Positions 1 to 8,575 of a stretch of 64,000 nt of DNA are shown here, piece after piece. The translations under genes and the position numbers were made by a program. Every line of letters starts with the position of its first letter. Within the stretch, counting starts at the first letter, position 1. The notes under the pieces are model-generated. The model was not told the origin of the DNA and made no database searches. It saw only the letters and a list, made by a program, of their open reading frames with translations. This DNA comes from Gluconacetobacter diazotrophicus PA1 5 (GTDB lineage: Bacteria; Pseudomonadota; Alphaproteobacteria; Acetobacterales; Acetobacteraceae), in assembly GCF_000067045.1 (NCBI RefSeq), contig NC_010125.1, positions 3,822,001-3,886,000 on the forward strand, in the 5' to 3' direction.

Positions 1-162
1 CCGCATGGCCGACAGGCAGGATACGCCGCTCATAGCGGACATAGGTAGCCATAGAATTTTGGGCCCTCTGCATTCGATATTTTCGTACAACTCTATAATT
101 TATAATATTAAACTCTACTTGTATCGACCTTGCTCCGGTGAAAAATAAAATAAGGATTCAGA

Positions 163-972
163 ATGATGGAAATTTATCTATCTATTATCTCATTTGCAAT
201 CATAGCATACGAACTATTTCCTTCAAAAATTAATGTGTTTTTGGTATAACTAAAAGAATCTCTTATAAATAATCCAAAAAAAGAATTAAAATACATTGGA
301 ATGTCTGCATTTATGACTATATGCATAACATATGCTCCAATTTTATACATGACTCAATACATGAGACATCTTGGGTTTTATTCCTATGAAATTTTTAACG
401 CAAACCGCAATATGGCTGTTTTTTCTACAGTCAATATTATTTTTATGTTGGCAATTTTGTTTTTATATATGACATTTTGGATATATACTTTGGGGAAAAG
501 AATGTATTTGTTATCTTTTGGACTGATTTCATGTTCATTTATAATGATAATAGCTTTGTTTTTTGCTGCGCAATCTAGCGGCAATATATCTGCCATAGGT
601 AGCGTATTATTTTTTTCGTTTTTGATCGGCGTCTATTCTGTAATAGTTTTGTTTCTTAGTCCAAAAAACAAAATAAAATCATGGTGGGTTCTCTTGGTTT
701 TGTCTTTATGTATTATTTTTGCTCCATTTTATTTTTCATCCGAAACTGATTCATTGGTTGGTATAGGTCTTAGAAGTATGAATGTTGGAGATGAAAAAGT
801 GGAAATTCAGGATGAGAAATATAATCATGATCAACGCGAATATTGCCTCCTTCTCAGGACAAATGATTTTCTTTATTTAATAGAAAGAAATAATAAAAAT
901 AATATAAAAATCGTTGACTCTAAATCTGTGCAATTAATTCAACACAGCAAAAAAGAAAAATGTATAAATTGA
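163..972 (+). pseudogene. AT-rich multi-pass membrane protein gene with an in-frame TAA
   Basis: Reading from ATG 163 gives a hydrophobic N-terminus of 28 codons, then TAA at 247-249. The same frame stays open from 250 to the stop at 972. Codons 250-300 encode a basic linker of the kind found in a cytoplasmic loop, then come further membrane segments and a soluble, Lys/Asn-rich C-terminus. The most economical reading is one membrane protein of about 269 residues interrupted by one nonsense codon. Alternatively the 223-aa part from ATG 301 is the real gene. No family is recognised. The stretch is strikingly AT-rich against high-GC neighbours, which points to recent transfer. No ribosome-binding site stands out before 301. 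Confidence 0.55.
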
Positions 973-1219
973 TATTGTCATTTTCTATGATCAGCCTGAA
1001 TATTTCTCCATCTAATCTCAGGTCGTTACTGCGGTCGTCTCAAAAAGCAGACCTTCGCCTGCCCGACCAACTCTGCCATTCGGCGAATGCAGATCGATGT
1101 CCGCTCACGGGGAATGATCTGCCTTCCGGGGGGGCATGCAATGTTGTGAATGGATTGTATGTATTGTACGGAGAGCGGCGTAAACAATCCTCGTTCCCTC
1201 ATGGATATCGGCCGGCCTT
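973..1219. promoter_or_regulatory. Upstream region of the MocR regulator with paired ATTGTA direct repeats
   Basis: There is no convincing gene in this stretch. ATTGTAT at 1154-1160 and ATTGTAC at 1163-1169 form a direct repeat with 9-bp periodicity, about 50 bp before the regulator start. The same ATTGTA-N3-ATTGTA arrangement recurs upstream of the nitrilase operon at 2776-2791. MocR-type regulators are known to bind direct repeats, so these are likely autoregulatory operator sites. That role is inferred; the repeats themselves are seen. Confidence 0.55.
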
Positions 1220-2623
1220 ATGCTCGACAAGCCTTACCTTGCTCGCTGGAAGGAGCAGATCGACCATAGTGCGGGGGCGATCTATCTGACGCTGGTCGAT
1301 GCGCTGGCGCTGTCGATACGGCGGGGGGATCTGCGGGAGGGGGATCGGCTGCCGCCGCAGCGGGTCATCGCCGATTTTCTGGGGACCAACCTGACGACCG
1401 TGACCCGGGCGTTTACCGAGGCGCGGCGGCGGGGGCTGGTCGATGCCACGGTCGGGCGAGGGACGTTCGTGCGGGTGGGGGCGGGCGAGAGCCACTGGCG
1501 GCATACCGGGCCGGCGGTGGTGGACCTGACCATGAACCTGCCGCCCATTCCGCAGGACCCGCCGCTGCAACGGATGATCCAGGGCGACATCGCCGCGATC
1601 CTGAAGCAGCAGGACCTGAACAGCCTGATGTCCTACCGGGTGACCGGCGGCACCATAGAGGAGCGCCAGCTTGGCGCGAAATGGATCGCGCCCGCGGTCG
1701 GGCCGCGCCGGGTGGATGAAATCCTGGTCTCGCCCGGGGCGCAGACTGCGCTGGCCGCCATCGTCAGCACGCTGGCCCAGCCCGGCGACGTGATCGTGAC
1801 CGACCGTATCGCCTATCCCGGCATCCGCACCATCGCCGCCCAGTTCGGCCTGATCCTGGCGGGGGTGGACAGCGACGGCGAGGGGATGGTGCCCGACCTG
1901 CTGGACCGTGCCTGCGCGCAGCATCATCCCCGCTTGCTCTATTGCATTCCCACCATCCACAACCCTACCACCGCGACCATGTCGCTGCAGCGCCGCCGGG
2001 ACATCCTGGCCGTGGCGCAACGCCACCATTTGCATGTGGTGGAGGACGACCCGTACAGCCTGCTGATGGACGGCGCGCCGCCGGCGCTGGCGGCGCTGGA
2101 CCATGCCCGCGTCAGCTATGTCGCGACCCTGGCCAAGACCCTGAGCCCCGGCCTGCGCACCGCCTATGTCTGCCTGCCCAGCGCGGACATGACCCGCCGC
2201 GTCACGGCGGCGATCCGGGCCATCGCGCTGACCAATGCCGGGCTGCTGGGCGCGCTGACGGCCCGCTGGATGCAGACCGGGCAGGCGGGGCAGATCCTGG
2301 ATGCCATCAGGCGGGAACTGCGCCTGCGCCAGGCGATCGCCCGCACGGTGTTGGGCGAGGGGCACTGCATGAACCCCGAGGGCCCGCATGTGTGGCTGAA
2401 ACTGCCGGACTGGTGGGGCAGCGCGGATTTCGTGGCCTATGCCCGTCGCCGGGGCCTGGCGCTGGTGCCCAGCACCGTCTTCACCATCAGCGGGGACCCG
2501 CCGCAGCGGGTGCGGATCGCGCTGGGAAGCGCCGCCGACGCCGGAAGCCTGGAGGAATCGCTGCGCGGGGTCGTGTCCGTGCTCCAGCACAAGCGGTCGC
2601 CGGGGTTCGCGGATATTGTCTGA
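1220..2623 (+). CDS. MocR-type (GntR/aminotransferase) transcriptional regulator
   Basis: This 467-residue protein has an N-terminal GntR-type winged helix (about residues 14-85, with the typical LREGDRLPPQR and RGTFVRV segments) fused to a fold-type I aminotransferase domain. The expected PLP-binding lysine is K306 in LAKTLSPGLR, and NPT and DDPYS motifs precede it. In this family the aminotransferase domain acts as an effector sensor using PLP or an amino-compound rather than as an enzyme. The gene is co-directional with, and 250 bp upstream of, the Nit1C operon. The shared ATTGTA repeats make it the probable operon regulator. Its ligand cannot be told from the sequence. Confidence 0.9.
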   Translation: MLDKPYLARWKEQIDHSAGAIYLTLVDALALSIRRGDLREGDRLPPQRVIADFLGTNLTTVTRAFTEARRRGLVDATVGRGTFVRVGAGESHWRHTGPAVVDLTMNLPPIPQDPPLQRMIQGDIAAILKQQDLNSLMSYRVTGGTIEERQLGAKWIAPAVGPRRVDEILVSPGAQTALAAIVSTLAQPGDVIVTDRIAYPGIRTIAAQFGLILAGVDSDGEGMVPDLLDRACAQHHPRLLYCIPTIHNPTTATMSLQRRRDILAVAQRHHLHVVEDDPYSLLMDGAPPALAALDHARVSYVATLAKTLSPGLRTAYVCLPSADMTRRVTAAIRAIALTNAGLLGALTARWMQTGQAGQILDAIRRELRLRQAIARTVLGEGHCMNPEGPHVWLKLPDWWGSADFVAYARRRGLALVPSTVFTISGDPPQRVRIALGSAADAGSLEESLRGVVSVLQHKRSPGFADIV

Positions 2624-2699
2624 AGCGGTTGCAAAAACAAAAACGCGTGGTGATCACGAAAGCGTGATAAATAAGCGACTATAAAACAGAGGGTTATGG

Positions 2700-2811
2700 C
2701 GCCTGCCGGAGATTGTATCCCTCATGACAGGGATTGTATGGCTTTGATGGCCCTTTCATGCATCGGGTCGGGATCATTGTAGCCATTGTATGGGGTGTGA
2801 TGGCCATACAA
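2700..2811 (+). promoter_or_regulatory. Nit1C operon promoter region with repeated ATTGTA(T) sites
   Basis: ATTGTA units occur at 2712-2718, 2733-2739, 2776-2781 and 2785-2791, and an inverted version (ATACAA) lies near 2806. The 2776/2785 pair has the same 9-bp periodicity as the pair before the MocR gene, and both pairs are followed by a YGG sequence. The site cluster sits 80-160 bp before the first operon gene, where an activator would bind. The motif match is seen; binding by the MocR protein is inferred. Confidence 0.6.
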
Positions 2812-2872
2812 GATTTGGCGCCCGTCCCGGTCCCGTGCCACCACGTCTCTCGTTGCATACGGGAGATCCATC

Positions 2873-3355
2873 ATGCCGAAAGTCGAACAGGCCCCCCACA
2901 AGGATGGCGATTGCTTCGTCGATTACGAGAACAAGGTGTTCGAGGACGTCAAAGCCAATCCGGGTGAAAAGGCGTTGGTTACCTTCCATACCGTCGCCTT
3001 CGAAGGCTCCATCGGATTCGTGAATCTGCTTCAGGCGACGCGCCTGATCCGCAAGGGGTTCGAGACGTCCGTCCTGCTGTACGGGCCCGGTGTCACGCTG
3101 GGCGTGCAGCGCGGCTTTCCGCGCCTGGGGGATGAGGCGTTTCCGGGTCATATGAACGGGAACAAGCAGATTGCGAAAATCCTTGAGGAAGGCGGAAAGG
3201 TCTATGCCTGCCGGTTCGCGCTGCAGGCATTGTACGGCCATGGCGAGCAGTCGCTGATTCCGGGGATCACGCCCATCAATCCGCAGGATGTGCTGGACCT
3301 GGTGCTGCTGCATCGCCGCGACAACGCGTTCATCCTCGATACCTGGACGCTCTGA
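2873..3355 (+). CDS. MSMEG_0572/Sll0783-family nitrogen starvation response protein (NitB-like)
   Basis: The first gene of the Nit1C operon encodes 160 residues with no signal peptide. It resembles the small conserved protein that opens nitrilase-1C clusters in cyanobacteria, actinobacteria and proteobacteria. The fold looks DsrE-like: [31 protein letters not shown] matches a Rossmann-type sulfur-relay protein, but no catalytic cysteine is evident in that position. Its biochemical role is unknown. In other bacteria the cluster is linked to nitrogen limitation and cyanide assimilation. The start ATG has a GGGAGA motif just upstream. A hairpin repeat fills the 105-bp gap to the nitrilase gene. 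Confidence 0.8.
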   Translation: MPKVEQAPHKDGDCFVDYENKVFEDVKANPGEKALVTFHTVAFEGSIGFVNLLQATRLIRKGFETSVLLYGPGVTLGVQRGFPRLGDEAFPGHMNGNKQIAKILEEGGKVYACRFALQALYGHGEQSLIPGITPINPQDVLDLVLLHRRDNAFILDTWTL

Positions 3356-3429
3356 GAGCCTGTTTGAACACGCCGGGCGCGGCCTTCGGACCGCTCCCGC
3401 TCGCCAGCCCACATTTTCACACAGGCTCT
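3355..3429. repeat. Hairpin-forming intergenic repeat, short version (copy A)
   Basis: The arms AGAGCCTGT (3355-3363) and ACAGGCTCT (3421-3429) are exact inverted repeats enclosing a core that ends ...GCTCCCGCTCGCCAGCCCA. The core closely matches the 3' half of the longer copies at 24492-24655 and 35705-35866. It holds an internal GC-rich hairpin around a TTC loop. It lies between the first two genes of the nitrilase operon, so it could act as an RNA hairpin affecting processing or translation, or it may simply be a small mobile palindrome. Confidence 0.65.
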
Positions 3430-3460
3430 GACTGGAACTGGAACGGGAAGGACCGCCAGC

Positions 3461-4420
3461 ATGTCACGTATCGTTCGCGCCGCCGCCGTCCAGATCAGCC
3501 CCGTGCTGGGGGATGACGGCATGGGAACCGCCCGGAAAGTCTGCCGGACCATCCGCGAGGCCGCCGAAAAGGGCGTGAAGCTGGCGGTGTTTCCCGAAAC
3601 CTTCGTGCCGTACTACCCCTATTTCTCGTTCATCAAGCCGGCGTTCCGCTTCGGTGCGGAGCATCTGGCGCTGTATGAACGGGCGGTGAGCGTTCCCGGC
3701 CCCATCACCGACATGGTGGCCGAGGCCGCGCGCGAGACCGGCATGGTCGTCGTGCTGGGGGTGAACGAGCGCGACCACGGCACGCTGTACAACGCGCAGG
3801 TCATCTTCGACGCCACGGGCGAGATCGTGCTCAAGCGCCGGAAAATCACCCCGACCTATCACGAGCGGATGGTGTGGGGGCAGGGCGACGGGTCGGGGCT
3901 GACGGTGGTGGACAGCGCCGCCGGGCGCATCGGGGCGCTGGCGTGCTGGGAGCATTACAATCCGCTGGCCCGCTATGCCCTGATGGCGCAGCACGAGGAG
4001 ATCCATTGCGCCCAGTTCCCGGGCTCGCTGGTCGGGCAGGTCTTCGCGGACCAGATGGAGGTCACGATCCGCCATCACGCGCTGGAATCGGGCTGTTTCG
4101 TGGTCAACGCGACGGGCTGGCTGGACGACGAACAGGTCCGGCAGGTCGCGGGCGACCCGGCGCTGGAGGGGCCGCTGCGGGGCGGGTGCTTCACCGCCAT
4201 CGTCTCGCCCGAGGGGCGGCTGCTGGGCACGCCGGTCACGGACGGCGAGGGCATGGTCATTGCCGACCTGGATTTCGCGCTGATCACCAAGCGCAAGCGG
4301 ATGATGGATTCGGTCGGCCATTACGCGCGCCCCGAACTGCTGAGCCTGCTGCTGGACCGGCGTCCGGCCCGCACCGTCCATTATGTGGACGACGCGGCGT
4401 GCGAAGGAGGTGCGCCATGA
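3461..4420 (+). CDS. Nit1C nitrilase (Nit6803-like)
   Basis: This 319-residue member of the carbon-nitrogen hydrolase superfamily has the complete catalytic set: Glu46 (FPETF), Lys128 ([11 protein letters not shown]) and Cys162 ([14 protein letters not shown]). Length and motifs fit cluster-associated nitrilases such as the Synechocystis enzyme, which hydrolyse nitriles to carboxylic acid and ammonia. The in vivo substrate of the cluster is uncertain; published work ties Nit1C to growth on cyanide as nitrogen source. The protein is cytoplasmic. Its stop overlaps the next start (ATGA), so translation with the radical SAM gene is probably coupled. Confidence 0.93.
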   Translation: MSRIVRAAAVQISPVLGDDGMGTARKVCRTIREAAEKGVKLAVFPETFVPYYPYFSFIKPAFRFGAEHLALYERAVSVPGPITDMVAEAARETGMVVVLGVNERDHGTLYNAQVIFDATGEIVLKRRKITPTYHERMVWGQGDGSGLTVVDSAAGRIGALACWEHYNPLARYALMAQHEEIHCAQFPGSLVGQVFADQMEVTIRHHALESGCFVVNATGWLDDEQVRQVAGDPALEGPLRGGCFTAIVSPEGRLLGTPVTDGEGMVIADLDFALITKRKRMMDSVGHYARPELLSLLLDRRPARTVHYVDDAACEGGAP

Positions 4421-5532
4421 CCGTTCCGGCATCCGGCACGCTGGCGGGGCGCCAGCTTGTCACCGACCTGCAATCCTTCGGCCTGCAGGTCGACGGGCAG
4501 GTCGGCGGGATTGCCCGCAAGGGCGGGGCCGGTCCGTCGGACCACAGGACGGTCACCATCGCGGGCCAGACCGTGATGGTCCCGGTCTATACGGCGGGTG
4601 CGCGGCGGTCGCCGTTCCAGGCCGGGCCGCCGGGCGCCGACGGGTCCCACGTGCTGGTGCGGGACGGCCGGCCGGTCGGAACCATCCGCTTTCCCGCGCC
4701 GCCGCGTTTCTACGGCCTGACGACGGCGGACGGCGTGCCCTACTGGAAGATCGCGCTGCTGCATGGGCGCGACACGCTGGCCACCACCGTGCACCAGACC
4801 TGCATCCGCTATGCCGACCGGCGCACGTCCTGCCAGTTCTGCGCCATCGGCCAGTCGCTGGAGGCGGGCCGTACGATCGCCTACAAGACGCCGCAGCAGC
4901 TTGCCGAGGTCGCGAAGGCGGCGGTGGACCTGGACCAGGTCCGCGACATGGTCCTGACCACGGGAACGCCGAATATCGTCGATCGCGGCGCCGCTGTGCT
5001 GGCGGAGTCGGCCCGCGCCATCAAGGCGGCGGTCGACCTGCCGCTTCAGGTCCAGTGCGAGCCGCCGCGCGACCATGACTGGTTCCAGCGCTTGCGCGAT
5101 GTGGGGGCCGATACCCTGGGCATGCATCTGGAAGCCGCGACGCAGCGCGTGCGCGAGCGGATCATGCCCGGCAAGGCCACCGTCAGCGTCGATCGCTACA
5201 TGGACGCCTTCGCCAGCGCGGTTCCCGTCTTCGGGCGGGGGCAGGTCAACACCTATATCCTGGCCGGGCTGGGCGATACCGCCGAGGAGATCCTGGCGCT
5301 GGCCGGGCGGCTGATCGCGCTGGGCGTCTATCCCTTCGTGGTGCCGTTCGTACCTATTTCGGGCACCCCGCTGGAAGACCATGCGCCGCCTTCGGCGGAG
5401 TTCATGGCGTCGCTCTTCACGCCGCTGGGCAAGATGCTGCGCACGGCGGGGATGACATCCAGCGACATCCGCGCCGGGTGCGGGCGGTGCGGGGCGTGTT
5501 CCTCGCTCTCGGCCTACGAGGCTGCGGCATGA
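4417..5532 (+). CDS. MSMEG_0568-family radical SAM protein (NitD-like)
   Basis: This 371-residue protein starts at ATG 4417, which overlaps the nitrilase stop and follows a strong GAAGGAGG. The Fe-S ligands appear as C129-X9-C139-X2-C142, not the canonical CX3CX2C; this spacing is expected for the cluster-specific family. A second set, C355-X2-C358-X2-C361, lies near the C-terminus ([10 protein letters not shown]) and could bind an auxiliary cluster. The intervening region has the usual radical SAM barrel features ([23 protein letters not shown]). The reaction is unknown. Tight genetic linkage to the nitrilase suggests it makes or modifies the nitrilase substrate. Confidence 0.9.
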   Translation: MTVPASGTLAGRQLVTDLQSFGLQVDGQVGGIARKGGAGPSDHRTVTIAGQTVMVPVYTAGARRSPFQAGPPGADGSHVLVRDGRPVGTIRFPAPPRFYGLTTADGVPYWKIALLHGRDTLATTVHQTCIRYADRRTSCQFCAIGQSLEAGRTIAYKTPQQLAEVAKAAVDLDQVRDMVLTTGTPNIVDRGAAVLAESARAIKAAVDLPLQVQCEPPRDHDWFQRLRDVGADTLGMHLEAATQRVRERIMPGKATVSVDRYMDAFASAVPVFGRGQVNTYILAGLGDTAEEILALAGRLIALGVYPFVVPFVPISGTPLEDHAPPSAEFMASLFTPLGKMLRTAGMTSSDIRAGCGRCGACSSLSAYEAAA

Positions 5533-5546
5533 TGGCGGAGGGAAGC

Positions 5547-6119
5547 ATGATGCTGGACGGGCTGGACCCGCGTCCGTTCGTGCCCATGGAATATGTCGTG
5601 CGCCTGGCGCGCACGCCGTGGGAGGTCACGGGCCATCATGCGCTGCGGCGGGATGTCTTCTGCGTGGAACAGGGGATCTTCGCACAGGACGACCGGGATG
5701 GGATCGACGCGTCGGCCATTCCCATCGTCGCCGCGTGCTGCGTGGCGGGCATGCCGGACCGCATCGTGGGCGCCGTGCGCATTCACGAGGCCGAGCCCGG
5801 GCTGTGGCGCGGGTCGCGGCTGGCCGTCCATGCCGACCACCGCAGGCTGGGGCGGATCGGGGCGGAACTGATCCGCATGGCCGTGTGTACCGCCCACGGG
5901 CTGGGCGCGAGCCGCTTCCTGGCGCAGGTGCAGGAACAGAACGTGCCGTTCTTCCGCCGCCTGTACTGGAAAAGTCTGGGCGAGATCACGCTGCATGGCC
6001 TGGCGCACCATGACATGGAGGCCGACCTGTCGCGCTATCCGGCCACCGGGCGCGAGCAGACATGGCTGCTGCGCCCGCAGCCCCGGAATTCACAGCCCCG
6101 TACCCGGCAGGCGGCGTGA
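5547..6119 (+). CDS. MSMEG_0567/Sll0786-family GNAT N-acetyltransferase (NitE-like)
   Basis: This GNAT-fold protein of about 190 residues contains HHALRRDVFCVEQGIF, WRGSRLAVHADHRRLGRIGAELIRMAV (the acyl-CoA binding loop region) and FLAQVQEQNVPFFRRLYW. Start 5547 is chosen because GGAGGG lies 4 nt upstream. ATGs at 5529 and 5532 overlap the radical SAM stop and are possible alternatives. The family is the standard acetyltransferase of Nit1C clusters and is thought to act on a metabolite of the pathway; its substrate is unknown. It couples to the next gene by a TGATG overlap. Confidence 0.87.
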   Translation: MMLDGLDPRPFVPMEYVVRLARTPWEVTGHHALRRDVFCVEQGIFAQDDRDGIDASAIPIVAACCVAGMPDRIVGAVRIHEAEPGLWRGSRLAVHADHRRLGRIGAELIRMAVCTAHGLGASRFLAQVQEQNVPFFRRLYWKSLGEITLHGLAHHDMEADLSRYPATGREQTWLLRPQPRNSQPRTRQAA

Positions 6120-7105
6120 TGACGGGCCCGCTGGCCGCCCTGCTGCGGGACCTGCGCGACGGTGGTGCACTGTCGGCCAAGCGGGACATCGCCGCCACGG
6201 TTGCGGCGCTGGGGGGTGCGGCGCTGGGATATGATGGCGGGGACGCCATCCGGCTGGGCGACGATTGCGCGGCCATCCCGGACGGGGACGGGTACCTGCT
6301 GTTGGCCGGCGAGGGGTTCCAGGACGGGTTCGTCGGCGCCATGCCGTGGTTCGCGGGGTATTGCGGCGTCATGGTGAATGTCAGCGACATCGCCGCGATG
6401 GGGGGGCGCCCCGTGGCCGTGGTGGATGCGCTGTGGAGCGAGGGGGCGGAGGCCGCCGCCCCCATCCTGCGGGGCCTGCGGGACGGCGCGCGCACCTATG
6501 GCGTGCCGGTCGTCGGCGGCCATACCAGCATGGGCAGCCTCCATAACTCCCTGTCGGTGGCGATCCTGGGCCGGGCGCGGCGCCTGCTGACCAGCTTCGA
6601 CGCCCGGCCGGGCGAGGCCGTCATCGCGGCCATCGACCTGCGGGGGCGCTGGCACGACCCGCATCCGTTCTGGGACGCCAGTTCCGCGCTGTGCGGGACG
6701 GCCAGCGCCGCGCGGCTGCGCGCCGACCTCGACCTGCTGCCCGCCATCGCGGAGGAGGGGCTGAGCCGGGCGGCCAAGGATATCAGCATGGCGGGCCTGC
6801 TGGGGACCGCCCTGATGCTGGCCGAATGCTCCGGCATCGGGATGACGGTCACGCTGGACGATGTTCCCCGCCCCGAGGGCGCGCCCCTGGAACGCTGGTT
6901 GCGGGCCTTTCCCAGCTATGGCTTCCTGCTGACGGCGCGGCCCGGGGATGCGGACGCCATCCTGGCGCGCTTCCGGGGGCGGGGCATCGCGGCCGCCGTC
7001 ATCGGATGCTGCGACGGCACGCGGCGGCTGGATGTCGTTTCGGGCGGCGACCGCGAAACGTTCTGGGACCTGGCGCAGGCGCCGCTGATGGGATGCGGGC
7101 CATGA
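6119..7105 (+). CDS. Sll0787-family AIR synthase-like protein (NitF-like)
   Basis: This 328-residue protein is related to the PurM/HypE/SelD/ThiL superfamily of ATP-dependent enzymes. It has the N-terminal GDDCAAIPDG acidic metal/ATP motif, the MVNVSDIAAMGGRP segment, VVGGHTSMGS and SRAAKDISMAGLLGT. This version belongs to Nit1C clusters and is not a purine enzyme. Members of the superfamily activate amides or carboxylates as acyl-phosphates, so an ATP-consuming step in making a nitrogenous product is plausible. ATG 6119 overlaps the preceding stop, and its own stop overlaps the glycosyltransferase start. Confidence 0.87.
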   Translation: MTGPLAALLRDLRDGGALSAKRDIAATVAALGGAALGYDGGDAIRLGDDCAAIPDGDGYLLLAGEGFQDGFVGAMPWFAGYCGVMVNVSDIAAMGGRPVAVVDALWSEGAEAAAPILRGLRDGARTYGVPVVGGHTSMGSLHNSLSVAILGRARRLLTSFDARPGEAVIAAIDLRGRWHDPHPFWDASSALCGTASAARLRADLDLLPAIAEEGLSRAAKDISMAGLLGTALMLAECSGIGMTVTLDDVPRPEGAPLERWLRAFPSYGFLLTARPGDADAILARFRGRGIAAAVIGCCDGTRRLDVVSGGDRETFWDLAQAPLMGCGP

Positions 7106-8277
7106 GCCTGTCGATCGGCATCGTGACCCATTCGACCAACCCGCGCGGCGGGGTGGTGCACGGCATGGCGCTGGCCGAGGCACTGTGCGACGCCGGCCAC
7201 GACGCGACGCTGATCGCGCCGGATGCGACCGGGGCGGGGTTCTTCCGCGCGCCGCGCTGCGCCGTGCGCTGCATTCCGGTCCGGCCGGAGCGGGACCTGC
7301 CCGTTCAGGTCGAACGGCGGATCGGCGAACTGCGCGAGGCCCTGCGCGGGGCGCCCCATGACGTGCTGCATGCGCAGGACCCCATCGGCGCCAACGCCCT
7401 GGCGGACCTGGTGCGGGAGGGCGGGCTGCGCGGCTTTGCCCGCACGGTGCATCACCTGGATCATTTCTCCCATCCCGGGCTGGCGGCGCGGCAGGCGCGC
7501 GGCGTCACGGCGGCGACCGCCCTGTTCACCGTCAGCACGCTGTGGCAGGGCATCCTGGCCGACGAATACGGGCGCATGGCCCCGGTCGTGGGCAATGGGG
7601 TCGATGCGGTGCGGTTCTCGCCGGAACCGGGCCCGTGCGACGGCACGCTGCGCGCCCGCTATCGCCTGCCGCCGGAGGGGGGGCTGGTCCTGTCGGTGGG
7701 CGGCATCGAGCGCCGCAAGAACACGCTGATGCTGCTGGACGCCTTCCTGGCCCTGCGCCGGGAGCGGCCGGACCTGCACCTGGTCGTCGCCGGGGGCGCG
7801 TCGCTGCTGGACCATTCGGAGTATCGCCGGCTGTTCGACCGGCGGGTGCGGGACAGCGGCTGCGCCGGGGCGGTGACGGTGACCGGACCGGTGGCGGACG
7901 GGGACATGCCGTCCTTCTACCGGCAGGCGCTGGTGCTGGCCTATCCGTCCCGGACCGAGGGGTTCGGCCTGTGCCCGCTGGAGGCCCTGGCCTGCGGCAC
8001 GCCGGTCATCGTGCCGGATGCCGCGCCCTTTACCGAACATCTGCACGGGCCCGAGGTGCTGTGGTGCGCGCCGGACCGGCCCGAAACCCTCGTCGCCGCG
8101 TTGCGGGACGCCCTCGGCGCCCGCGCGCGCTTTCGCGCCGGCGGCCCGGCGACGGCGCGGCGCTTCGACTGGCGCGGCGTCGCGGCGCGGCACATGGCCG
8201 CCTACCGGCGCCTGGCCGCCCTGCCACACGTCACCACGCCGCCTGGGCCGAAACGGGAGTATCGTGACCATGCCTGA
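7102..8277 (+). CDS. MSMEG_0565-family glycosyltransferase (GT4 type)
   Basis: This 391-residue GT-B fold glycosyltransferase belongs to family 4. The N-terminal STNPRGGVVHGMALAEAL is the acceptor-domain glycine loop. The donor domain carries VLSVGGIERRKN and the EX7E motif region YPSRTEGFGLCPLEALACGTPVIV. It is the glycosyltransferase often seen in Nit1C loci of actinobacteria and proteobacteria. Its presence argues that the pathway makes a glycosylated product rather than only degrading nitriles. The donor and acceptor are unknown. ATG 7102 overlaps the upstream stop by 4 bp. Confidence 0.87.
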   Translation: MSLSIGIVTHSTNPRGGVVHGMALAEALCDAGHDATLIAPDATGAGFFRAPRCAVRCIPVRPERDLPVQVERRIGELREALRGAPHDVLHAQDPIGANALADLVREGGLRGFARTVHHLDHFSHPGLAARQARGVTAATALFTVSTLWQGILADEYGRMAPVVGNGVDAVRFSPEPGPCDGTLRARYRLPPEGGLVLSVGGIERRKNTLMLLDAFLALRRERPDLHLVVAGGASLLDHSEYRRLFDRRVRDSGCAGAVTVTGPVADGDMPSFYRQALVLAYPSRTEGFGLCPLEALACGTPVIVPDAAPFTEHLHGPEVLWCAPDRPETLVAALRDALGARARFRAGGPATARRFDWRGVAARHMAAYRRLAALPHVTTPPGPKREYRDHA

Positions 8278-8575
8278 AATGATCTTTCGCGTCCGCTGGC
8301 CGGATGGTGCGGAAAGCGACTGCTATTCGCCCTCGCTGGTCGTGCGCGATCACTTCACCCCCGGGACGGATTATCCGGTCGCGGATTTCATGGACAGGGC
8401 CGGTGTCGCCCTGACGGAGGCTAGCGAGCGCGTGCGGGCCCGCTACGGCTTTCCGTGCAGCCGCGCGGCGGGGCAGCTTCGCACCATCCGCCAGATCTGC
8501 GCCGGCTTCCTCGACCGGCCGGACGCGCGTGTCCGCGTCCTCTCCCTTGAATCGCCAGACGGAAAAACCCTATGA
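8270..8575 (+). CDS. MSMEG_0570-family nitrogen starvation response protein
   Basis: This 101-residue protein begins MPEMIFRVRWPDG and contains GTDYPVADFMDRAGVALTEASERVRARYGF. It resembles the small family protein that accompanies the nitrilase, glycosyltransferase and flavoprotein in Nit1C loci. It has no signal peptide and no recognisable catalytic motif. The start overlaps the end of the glycosyltransferase gene by 8 bp, and a GGGAG lies 10 nt before ATG 8270. An in-frame GTG at 8264 is an alternative. The stop overlaps the next ATG. Function is unknown. Confidence 0.85.
   Translation: MPEMIFRVRWPDGAESDCYSPSLVVRDHFTPGTDYPVADFMDRAGVALTEASERVRARYGFPCSRAAGQLRTIRQICAGFLDRPDARVRVLSLESPDGKTL

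Noticed and set aside
247-249. Stop-codon read-through or recoding in the AT-rich gene
   Set aside because: TAA is rarely recoded and no stimulatory structure is visible; a nonsense mutation is simpler.
960-1289. A 109-aa frame between the AT-rich gene and the MocR gene
   Set aside because: It overlaps the regulator start, covers the operator repeats and lacks a ribosome-binding site and family resemblance.
1199-2590. A 463-aa minus-strand frame opposite the MocR gene
   Set aside because: Its sequence is Arg/Gln/Pro-rich with no domain, while the plus strand has a complete MocR protein.
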